Source: Pomphorhynchus laevis (Eukaryota; Acanthocephala; Palaeacanthocephala; Echinorhynchida; Pomphorhynchidae). Taken from it: a stretch of DNA of 64,000 bases. The stretch lies in assembly GCA_012934845.2 (NCBI GenBank), contig WNNJ02000365.1, positions 1-64,000 of the forward strand, given 5' to 3'. Positions 55,474 through 64,000 of the stretch are shown one piece after another (position 1 is the stretch's first letter; the number at the start of each line of letters is the position of its first letter). Under the pieces are notes generated by a model. The model ran no database searches. It was not told the DNA's origin and was given only the letters and a program-made list of their open reading frames with translations. The position numbers and the translations under genes were made by a program.

Positions 55474-55507
55474 GCTCGTAGAATCTGTGACTCCAGATTC
55501 TACGAGC
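55474..55507. repeat. Hairpin at a LINE end
   Basis: GCTCGTAGAATCT, an 8-base loop and its exact complement AGATTCTACGAGC, directly beyond the truncated 5' end of the family A fragment. Confidence 0.85.
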
Positions 55508-55921
55508 GACCAATCTTTCAAATAATTGCCTCATTGGCAATCTTTTATAAAAGATATCAGATATAATTAACGAACCACAAACTTACATTGCTATAATTGT
55601 AGATTTATTGCTAGATTTGCACTCATTAGCAGGTCACATGAAGAATGAAAATAACAGAGATCATTATTTTATCAATACAACAGCATCGGTTATTTACATG
55701 TATTTTTGTGTTAATAATTTAGTAGTTTAAAATTGACCTATAAAATTGAAAAAATGCTACATCAAAATTGAATCATTAAATAATAAATAATAATTATAAA
55801 TAATAAACAATTGTTATCGAAAAGGATTATGGGTCATAAGGATGAACTGCCATGTTATCAGGTTTCGGACATCCCATGGTGAAACCATTCCATGGTGAAA
55901 CGTTTTTTTACTATGGAATGG

Positions 55922-56120
55922 TGAAATGAGAGAATGGGGGAAAATCAAATGCGGGGATTAGGGTATGGGAATGGGAAAGGGGATTAGAGACGGGAAAGGA
56001 GGGGAAGATGTGAAAGGAGGGAAGGTGACAAAGGGGGAAAGGTGTACGGGGAAGGGGATTGAGTGAATGACGGGAATGGCGGAAAGTGGAAGGATCAGGA
56101 GTGCTACGGAAGGTGAAAAT
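55922..56120 (+). repeat. Purine-rich, strand-asymmetric block
   Basis: About 200 bases made mostly of G and A on the + strand (GGGGAAAGG, GGGAATGGGA-type words), in sharp contrast to the AT-rich surroundings. No reading frame. It could be a decayed GA-rich satellite. Confidence 0.75.
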
Positions 56121-56279
56121 AAACTAATTTATTTAGGTGGTATCTTTCACAACGATTTACTGAAAATGTAATATCAAATTAGAAGACTATGTTACAACCG
56201 CTTAACGGTTAACCATTCACAAAATTCTTGTGAATCCAATCTCAGGAACCAACGATTCATCAGCATGTGTACATATATT

Positions 56280-56552
56280 CTAAATTTCTAGGATGTCATA
56301 CACAACAAATACAGTGTCAATGGCGTCCATTAAAACATTTTGCGTATAAAGCGGCAAAAAATAAAGAATGGAGTGACCTTTATTTGAGCAAATATGCTTG
56401 AAGGCGAAATTCGCGTGTATTAATAGCCTGTGCGATCTCAAATCTATATGTTCAAAAGTACGGTTAAGAAGCTCCATTATGCCCAAAGCATTATCATACT
56501 CGTAATTAGTACTAAGCTTAGTAGAGAGGTCGTTTGATAACATCATTTCCAA
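56280..56552 (-). CDS. Hypothetical 90-codon frame, unrecognised
   Basis: MEMMLSNDLSTKLSTNYEYD through LLNRTFEHIDLRSHRLLIHA to FVVYDILEI. Codon use and composition look protein-like (few rare runs, mixed hydrophobic and charged residues), but I recognise no family, no promoter and no splice context. It lies right next to a rearranged LINE on the same strand, so it may be LINE-derived. Low confidence as a gene. Confidence 0.25.
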   Translation of the reverse strand: MEMMLSNDLSTKLSTNYEYDNALGIMELLNRTFEHIDLRSHRLLIHANFAFKHICSNKGHSILYFLPLYTQNVLMDAIDTVFVVYDILEI

Positions 56553-56560
56553 GTTCTTAA

Positions 56561-58325
56561 TATGATAGACATTGTCTATAGCTTTCCAATCAAGACAATA
56601 GAATAAACATGAATCTAATGTTTTTCTCCTTTTATGCGTACACTAAATGTTCTAGATATATTCATCACCAACTTATTGTCTTGTGCCCACTTTTCCACGA
56701 TGTCAATATCTGATTGGAGGACATAAGAATATGACGAGGAACGAATTGCTCTCTATATTTTAAATTCTTCCGCGAAAAAGTAACAAAGCTGAATTTAAAA
56801 GATTAGGAAGATCGCTGGCATAATACAGAACATAAGATAACCAAGTACAGACCCATGTGGGACTCCTACAGCAGAAGAGCTGCTGATCACACCAAGTAAT
56901 AATCCATTCCATCGTTTACAGACGCGATCCATCACTGTCGTGCAATTTGTTCGATGCTTTGAGCGATGCTTCAAACATAGCTCGTGTCCACGTAACATTG
57001 AGGATTCACGAAGACAGAACAGCTGCTTACACGGATGGTTAAGCACGCGCAGCGACATCCACACTAGTGTAAGATCTGCACTCAACAGATCGCATTCAAT
57101 AAATCTTATACCCAATACCTCTAGTATAACTGGATAAGGAATGAAGCGAGTTGCCGGAACCAAGTGTGTGGCTCTTCTCAAAATGTTGTCGAATTTACTA
57201 AATTCTGATTTCAGTTGAGGGTGTGCCGCGTGAGATGCATAGAGCATATGTGATTTTAAGAGACTCGAATATACAATGCGTAAAGCCTTTGGCTCAAGTC
57301 GTCCAACGTTTCGATGAAGAAATCCTAAAATTCGACGGCATTCTGCAATAATCGCAGAAGAATGAAGACTTGATTTTAAATTGGAGGATATAACAACACC
57401 TAGATTAGTAAAGTGATTTACTGATACGATAACTGTTGAGCTGAATTGACAAGAAGGGTTAGGTAATTAGGATTGATTAATTCTCATATGTCGACATTTA
57501 CTAACATTGATTACTAAGCCGTGTGATGAATATCAACTACTAACTTTATTTAAATCTGTTTGTGGTAGGGGAGAGCTAGAACAACCACGAAATAAAGGGC
57601 ACCACAGTTTCGTGTCATCGACGTATAATAGGCACTGGCATGTAACATATTCAGTGATTTCGTTGATGTAGATATTAAACAAAGTGAAACTAAGGATACA
57701 GCATTGAGGAACAACTTGAGTGAGATAAAATTATTCAGAAAAAGACTCACCAACTCGCACAGCAAAGGAACGTCTAATCAAGAATATGATAGATATTGTC
57801 TATAGCTTTCCAATCAAGACAATAGAATAAACATGAATCTAATGTTTTTCAACCTTTTATGCGTATGCTAAATGTTCTAGATATATTCATCACCAAGTTA
57901 TTGTCTTGTGCCCACTTGTCCACGATGTCAATATCTGATTGGAGGACATACGAATCTGACGAGGAACGAATTGCTCTCTATATTTTAAATTCTTCCGCGA
58001 AAAAGTAACAAAGCTGAATTTAAAAGATTAGGAAGATCGCTGGCATAATACAGAACATAAGAGGACCAAGTACAGACCCTTGTGAAACTCCTACATTATA
58101 TCCAGCCCAGTTAGAGAATATTCCACTTACAGAATATTGCAGAGAACGGTTCGATATGAAATCACGACCCAAAGAGACTAGCATTTTCGAAATTAAGATG
58201 TTGTGGTGTACACAATCGAATGACTTCGAAAAATAGAAAAACGAAACATCAAGGTCAGTACCAGTGTCTATGATTTGTGACCACTTATTATGTGCAAGAA
58301 GAGATTATAAAAGAAATTTTGCAAG
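56561..58325 (-). mobile_element. Rearranged LINE(s) with a 314-bp direct duplication
   Basis: On the minus strand, 58300-57781 reads RT (YFSKSFDCVHHNILISKMLV, GVSQGSVLGPLMFCI). 57780-56874 reads another RT stretch (LFNIYINEITEYVTCQCLLY, VDDTKLWCPLF) and its C-terminus (SEFSKFDNILRRATHLV, RGHELCLKHR, CKRWNGLLLG). Then 56873-56560 repeats the sequence of 58094-57781 almost exactly. So the middle block is bracketed by a 314-bp direct repeat. Stops and frameshifts are present; the element family is near family B. Confidence 0.75.
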
Positions 58326-58979
58326 ATTTGACAGTGAATAGGACTCATTTTAATATTTATATTTCAAGCTTTCGCTCTTTTTATTGTTACATAAATTGAT
58401 AATTTTATGTTTTGGTCCATCGACGCAAGATAACATATACAAAATTAAAAACAGTTAAATGATTGAAAAAGGAATATCAATAATTTTCAATTAAAATGAT
58501 AATATCTTCGTATTTTCAATAGCCACTGATGACACGGTTAGGAAAATAATTAATTATTTAATTATTTAAATAATTAAATAATAATTAATAATTATTGAAC
58601 AAACAGGAAACTGAAGGTATCAGCAAATGCCTTTATACTGTCCATTTATTACTGAAAAATAATGTGAGAAAAAAGTACCTTTTGTAAAATTTGTTTTTGT
58701 TTTGTATGAATAATAACAATGATGTGATTATGACAATCGAGATGTAGCAATTCATCCCATTACTATCGTTAGCATTTATAATATTTATTTATAACATTTA
58801 TTTATAAATAAGAATTTATTTATAAACATTTATTTATTTCATTTATTTATTTATATTTTTTATTATTATTTTATTTATTATTTTTAATAATTTAATTTAT
58901 AATTATTATTAATTTAATAATTTATTATTTTTTAAATGTCAATTTATATATAACAAAGTAATAAGTAATAAGTTCTCCC
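58326..58979. other. AT-rich spacer
   Basis: Low-complexity TTATTTATAAATAA-type repeats at 58760-58960. No gene seen. Confidence 0.6.
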
Positions 58980-59345
58980 TTTTTCTGCTTGCTCGGCTAA
59001 TCCGATGGCAATTCCTCGTCGTCGCCGTCGCAAACGACATGTTCGACGAACGGCAAACGTTCTCATCTTTTGATCATCCACATTACATCAAGCAAGCGTG
59101 TTACTGTATCGTCCGAAGGTATTAAAAGTCTTACAGGGGAGATCTATAGATTATCACTCGAAGCAGTGGGGAAGGAAGCATTTCCGCTTGCGGTAGCCAC
59201 TTTGGGTGTGATGGTGCCACTTGGCGTTTATGTGTCGGATTGGCCATAGTGTTTCGTCCGTAAATGCTTCTTTAGAAGCATTTGTTGTCTTATTTTTAGA
59301 TTGAAAAAGCCTTCGGGCGAAACGTCATTATTATTTTTTGTTTAC
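58980..59345 (+). other. Less AT-rich unrecognised block with decayed ribozyme
   Basis: Composition changes sharply at 58980. A short frame gives MAIPRRRRRKRHVRRTANVL, an Arg-rich stretch, and another frame gives GIKSLTGEIYRLSLEAVGKE to VSDWP; neither is assigned. A decayed hammerhead-like motif at 59301-59326 suggests the block ends in a Penelope-type terminal repeat. Confidence 0.4.
59301..59326 (+). ncRNA. Decayed hammerhead-like motif, Penelope type
   Basis: TTGAAAA in place of CTGANGA, stem II GCC/GGC with loop TTCG, GAAA, then CG and the triplet GTC. It resembles the motifs at 61571 and 62077. The core is changed at two positions. Confidence 0.45.
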
Positions 59346-59804
59346 CAGTATCTGGTTTTCAATGCGAAAGTCACCTCGTGTGACCTAGCAACTATTCGTT
59401 ACATAAATAAGAATCCATCAAAGGATCACCAGTCCCGATTCCAATCGATCTTCATGATCTCATACGATAAAATCTATAATAAGCATGCCAGAGAAGCATC
59501 TCTGGCATGCCAGAGAAGCATCTCTTATATATACACCCTAAGGGTGTATGGAATTGGATATCATGAAGGAAGGATTCTGTAGCTGGTTTTCAATGCGAAA
59601 GTCACCTCGTGTGACCTAGCAACTATTCGTTACATAAATAAGAATCCATCAAAGGATCACCAGTCCCGATTCCAATCGATCTTCATGATCTCATACGATA
59701 AAATCTATAATAAGCATGCCAGAGAAGCATCTCGGACAATGCAGTTTCTGGATATCATGATGGAAGGTTTCATATACTGTGTGAAATCTGGTAATCCTGG
59801 ATTC

Positions 59805-59880
59805 GTAGCCTAGCAGTCAAGAGCGCAAGCCAAGTACGGAGAGCGACAGCTCGAATCTCGGATAAGTCAAATTTCAAAAG
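59805..59880 (+). promoter_or_regulatory. tRNA-like segment with Pol III A and B box likenesses
   Basis: TAGCCTAGCAGTCAAGAGCG resembles the A-box consensus TRGCNNAGYNGG with spacing changes, and AGCTCGAATCTCGG resembles GGTTCGANTCC, about 40 bases downstream. A cloverleaf could not be drawn fully, so this is tRNA-derived at best, not a tRNA gene. The same segment recurs at 60248-60323. Confidence 0.5.
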
Positions 59881-59898
59881 GCGAAGAGTTGGTAGTCA

Positions 59899-59988
59899 GC
59901 CTTCTGATGAGCCCGGGGCTACCAACATGTGGCAAAAAGCGGGCGAAACGAAAACGGTTGTGGCAATGGCGCCGTTAGTAGTCAGGGT
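59899..59988 (+). ncRNA. Hammerhead-like motif, 443-bp family
   Basis: Stem I GCCTT/AGGGT, core CTGATGA, stem II GCCCG/CGGGC with a 24-base loop, GAAA, stem III with an internal loop (distal pairs CGG/CCG), triplet GTC. Core bases intact. Confidence 0.62.
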
Positions 59989-60341
59989 GTATGGAATTGG
60001 ATATCATGAAGGAAGGATTCTGTAGCTGGTTTTCAATGCGAAAGTCACCTCGTGTGACCTAGCAACTATTCGTTACATAAATAAGAATCCATCAAAGGAT
60101 CACCAGTCCCGATTCCAATCGATCTTCATGATCTCATACGATAAAATCTATAATAAGCATGCCAGAGAAGCATCTCGGACAATGCAGTTTCTGGATATCA
60201 TGATGGAAGGTTTCATATACTGTGTGAAATCTGGTAATCCTGGATTCGTAGCCTAGCAGTCAAGAGCGCAAGCCAAGTACGGAGAGCGACAGCTCGAATC
60301 TCGGATAAGTCAAATTTCAAAAGGCGAAGAGTTGGTAGTCA

Positions 60342-60431
60342 GCCTTCTGATGAGCCCGGGGCTACCAACATGTGGCAAAAAGCGGGCGAAACGAAAACGG
60401 TTGTGGCAATGGCGCCGTTAGTAGTCAGGGT
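60342..60431 (+). ncRNA. Hammerhead-like motif, 443-bp family, second unit
   Basis: Identical to the motif 443 bp upstream. Confidence 0.62.
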
Positions 60432-60599
60432 GTATGGAATTGGATATCATGAAGGAAGGATTCTGTAGCTGGTTTTCAATGCGAAAGTCACCTCGTGTGA
60501 CCTAGCAACTATTCGTTACATAAATAAGAATCCATCAAAGGATCACCAGTCCCGATTCCAATCGATCTTCATGATCTCATACGATATATATATATATAG

Positions 60600-61538
<939 letters not shown>

Positions 61539-61570
61539 TATTAAAGAATAAACTGGTGTTAAAGTACGAG

Positions 61571-61612
61571 CAATATTATTACGTTTCGGCTAAAGCCTTC
61601 GTCAGATAATTG
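61571..61612 (-). ncRNA. Hammerhead ribozyme, Penelope type
   Basis: Stem I CAATTAT/ATAATATTG (bulged), core CTGACGA, stem II GGC/GCC with TTTA loop, GAAA, two-base stem III CG without a separate loop, cleavage triplet GTA. Confidence 0.75.
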
Positions 61613-61958
61613 TATGTTATTTTAATCATAATTTTTAAGGTTTAATAATTTATTTTCTTGAAATTATTGAATTTTAGTATTTATCTAATCAAAATGTCTT
61701 AACATTCCATTTAAAATTTTAGCGATGTAAACATCACATGCCGTTAAAATGTTCAATTTGTACTTGAGTACAAATTTAAAGTTAAAAGAATAAAATATGA
61801 TATTTATCAAACTCATGTCTAAATTAATGTAAATAAATTAAATCATTCCCATCTATTTAAATGATTAAATCATTTTTATATAAAAATCATTTAAATCATT
61901 TTTATAGATAATTATTATAACAAACAGCAACAAATGAGCTACAAGCTCGTTTATATAG

Positions 61959-61959
<1 letters not shown>

Positions 61960-62018
<59 letters not shown>
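61960..62018. repeat. (TA)n microsatellite
   Basis: About 29 TA units inside the inverted pair. Confidence 0.95.
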
Positions 62019-62021
<3 letters not shown>

Positions 62022-62076
62022 CCTAAAACAAATTTCGTTTCTTATTAACATCAAATTTTCGTTTCTTATTAACATA

Positions 62077-62118
62077 CAATTATCTGACGAAGGCTTTAGC
62101 CGAAACGTAATAATATTG
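62077..62118 (+). ncRNA. Hammerhead ribozyme, Penelope type, mirror copy
   Basis: Exact inverse of the motif at 61571-61612, all core bases intact. Confidence 0.75.
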
Positions 62119-62158
62119 CTCGTACTTTAACACCAGTTTATTCTTTAATATTAATATA

Positions 62159-63540
62159 TATATCTAAGAAAGGAAGGTTGATGAACGATGGGGAGCCGAC
62201 AGCGATGAGACGAAAAGTTACGAAGAAGGCGGAGTTTGATGCGGATGTGGATGGTGGGCCAGGAGAGTTGGGCAAAATATGTGGATGTGTGGTCGAAGCG
62301 ACGGAGACGAAAGAGCACTCGAACGGCGGTGTTGATTATTCGTTGTAGGGGTAGGATGATGGATTTTGGAGAATTGGCGAAAAGGCTAAGGCAGTAATCG
62401 ATTTTAGGGAAAGAAGCGATGAAAGAAGAGACATACAAGAACGGAAGTCGATAAGGGGGCGGATACGGCGGATGTCACGGAGAATTAAGTTAGACGAGCG
62501 GACCTTGTCACGGACGAAGGGTTTAAGGGAAAGGTGATCATCGAAATGGAAGCCTAAGAAAGTGAGATTGTGGACTATGGGGATGATCGATGAGGCAAAA
62601 TATACAGTGGGGAGATATGTTTGGTTTACGGGGGAGGATCCACATTATTTTGGACTTATCGGGGTTTATAACGAGATAGAGATTGGAGAGACGTTTGTAG
62701 ATAGAATAGAGACAGTTGGAGGCAGAAATGCCGATGTCGTGTATGCGATGTGCGGGTGCATGAGCATAGATGAGGATGTCATCGGCGTATTGCATGACGT
62801 TAAAGGAGTAAGGTTTGATAAACGGAGAGAGATCGCCAAGCAGAAGAGAGAAAAGCAGGGGACCTAGGACTGAACCTTGTGGGACCCCGCAAAAAATAGG
62901 GATGGGAGTGGAGGATGATGAATTAGAACAGACGCGAAAGGAACATTCGGATAGATATGAGGAACGGTCGGATAGATATGAGGAACGGTCGGATAGATCT
63001 TCGTCTCCGTCGCTTCGACGGAGACGAAAGAGCACTCGAACGGCGGAGTTGATGATGCGTTGTAGGGGTAGGATTATGAATTTTGGAGAATTGGCGAAAA
63101 GGCTAAGGCAGTAATCGATTTTAGGGAAAAGAAGCGATGAAAGAAGATAGATTGATCGGATTAGAAGAACGACAAGTGAGCAATTCAAAAGAGCAAGGAC
63201 TGAAAGGGGGATTGATTTTGCGAAGAGACGCGGTGTGACGCGTAAATGCGACGATGTCGCCATCATTTGAGAATTTAGAAGGGTATGAGCTGAGGGGGCG
63301 GGCGGATTCGACTAGGGAGCAACTGGCAGAGAGCAGACGGCGAATGAAAAGGTCGTCGGAATCTGAGTGCCAGGATTCGGTGAGGCAGAAGAAATCGATG
63401 GATTGCATGGTAAATAGGTTGAGGGTAATATCGGATTTATTGAGAATATATCTAGTGTTGAGGAAGCCGAGGCGGAAACCGTGTGTGATGGCGAAAGAGT
63501 CTAGTGGAGAAGACACATAGGGGAGATAGAGCGCCATAAT
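62159..63540 (-). mobile_element. Scrambled family A LINE
   Basis: Minus strand, in order from 63537: ORF2 start MALYLPYVSSPLDSFAITHG and endonuclease N-terminus (GFLNTRYILNKSD, CLTESWHSDSDD). An abrupt jump at about 63150 leads to C-terminal sequence (PKIDYCLSLFANSPKFIILP, VRVLFRLRR). Another jump at about 63000 returns to RT (CGVPQGSVLGPLLFSLLLGD, VMQYADDILIYAH, with intact ADD, MWILPRK). Then the same C-terminal sequence comes a second time (62438-62155), cut before the 3' UTR. Segments are out of order and one is present twice. The junction at 63002-63030 has a perfect 12-bp hairpin. Confidence 0.85.
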
Positions 63541-64000
63541 CAGAACTTTTATAATCAGAACTTTATATTGTATATTAATTATTACATAAAATTATTATTT
63601 TATTGTAATATATTATACATATAATGTTATATGTGCTTTATGAGAGATGAGAGGATTCCGTGGGAAGTAGTTTATAATCAGTTTGGCAGCCACGGAAGAA
63701 TCGACAAAACGATAACTTCATCGTTTTGACTAATCAGTGCCGGATAATATATATGCATATAATGTTATATGTATATATAGCATTATTTAATTAATTCATA
63801 AATATAAAATAATGATTTGTAATCAATAATTACTTAATTATAAATTTATAAATAATAATTCATTAATTAATCAGAAATGAAATATTTTTTTTGCAGAATA
63901 TTAAAATTATAATGTCATTTAACTAAGATCATTTAACTGAATTTATGTAAAATCATTTTGTGCAATCATTTAGCTCAGATCATGTAGGTGCAATAAATAA
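63541..64000. other. AT-rich end of window
   Basis: No gene seen. CGACAAAACGAT and ATCGTTTTGACT at 63700-63732 form a small hairpin. TAACTAAGATCATTTAACTG at about 63920 loosely resembles the MITE-end motif. Confidence 0.5.

Larger units (their letters stand above)
55456..56560. other. Spacer with hairpin, purine-rich block and unknown ORF
   Basis: Contains a 13-bp hairpin at 55474-55507, AT-rich sequence to 55830, a G/A-rich block at 55922-56120, and a 90-codon minus-strand frame at 56552-56280. No known family is recognised. Confidence 0.5.
59346..60590 (+). repeat. ~443-bp tRNA-like/ribozyme tandem repeat, best array
   Basis: Copies start at 59352 (shortened to 231 bp), 59583, 60026 and 60469 (cut by TA repeats), with an exact 443-bp period between full units. 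Units are nearly identical, so the array is young. Each unit holds GCGAAAGTCACCTCGTGTGA, a tRNA-like segment with TAGCCTAGCAGTCAAGAGCG (A box-like) and AGCTCGAATCTCGG (B box-like), then a hammerhead-like motif. Pol III boxes plus a hammerhead recall the Sm-alpha family of schistosomes. No protein. Confidence 0.85.

Noticed and set aside
59805-59880. tRNA gene
   Set aside because: Only A and B box likeness is seen; no full cloverleaf or acceptor stem, and it is part of a tandem repeat.

Overview
This is an AT-rich animal (invertebrate) nuclear window. It holds one recognisable host gene, a complete major vault protein (MVP) gene on the + strand spread over 3659..35367, and a dense load of retroelements. 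The host is a metazoan because the gene is spliced (eight coding exons, introns of 41 bp to 12.6 kb) and because of the element mix: Penelope-like elements with GIY-YIG endonucleases, RTE and CR1/L2-like LINEs, tRNA-derived repeats and long TA microsatellites. A 41-bp first intron beside multi-kilobase later ones would suit a flatworm, but other invertebrates are not excluded.

Layout. 1-3.6 kb: AT-rich flank, an RTE-type LINE 5' end and a foldback repeat carrying a ribozyme-like motif. 3.66-35.37 kb: MVP. Intron 2 holds old Penelope and LINE pieces. Intron 4 (10.1-22.7 kb) is packed with tandem repeats whose units carry hammerhead ribozyme (HHR) motifs, a Penelope-like element, an IS630/Tc1-type transposase and a 21-bp minisatellite. 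Introns 5-7 hold MITE-like foldbacks and LINE fragments. 35.5-58.3 kb: a LINE graveyard with at least two families. Family A has overlapping ORF1/ORF2; family B has FDRVPHD-type RT. Copies are nested and rearranged in both orientations. 59.3-64 kb: another ribozyme-bearing tandem repeat, a second Penelope-like element, an inverted pair of ribozyme-bearing ends and a scrambled family A LINE.

The most interesting content is the set of about thirty hammerhead-like motifs in five sequence families: a 296-bp repeat (8 copies in a palindromic array), a ~465-bp repeat (3), a ~442-bp repeat with tRNA-type A and B boxes (7, some decayed), a ~362-bp repeat (6-7), and Penelope-type terminal repeats (4-6). 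Together they look like retrozyme-type non-autonomous retroelements living beside the Penelope-like elements that probably mobilise them. In the ~362-bp family the three conserved hammerhead strands co-vary between copies, but they occur in an order that is not one of the three known circular permutations. Almost every long (TA)n tract in the window abuts one of these elements, and several arrays end in palindromic turn-arounds.

All functional statements are read by eye from the sequence and family knowledge; no search or folding program was run.
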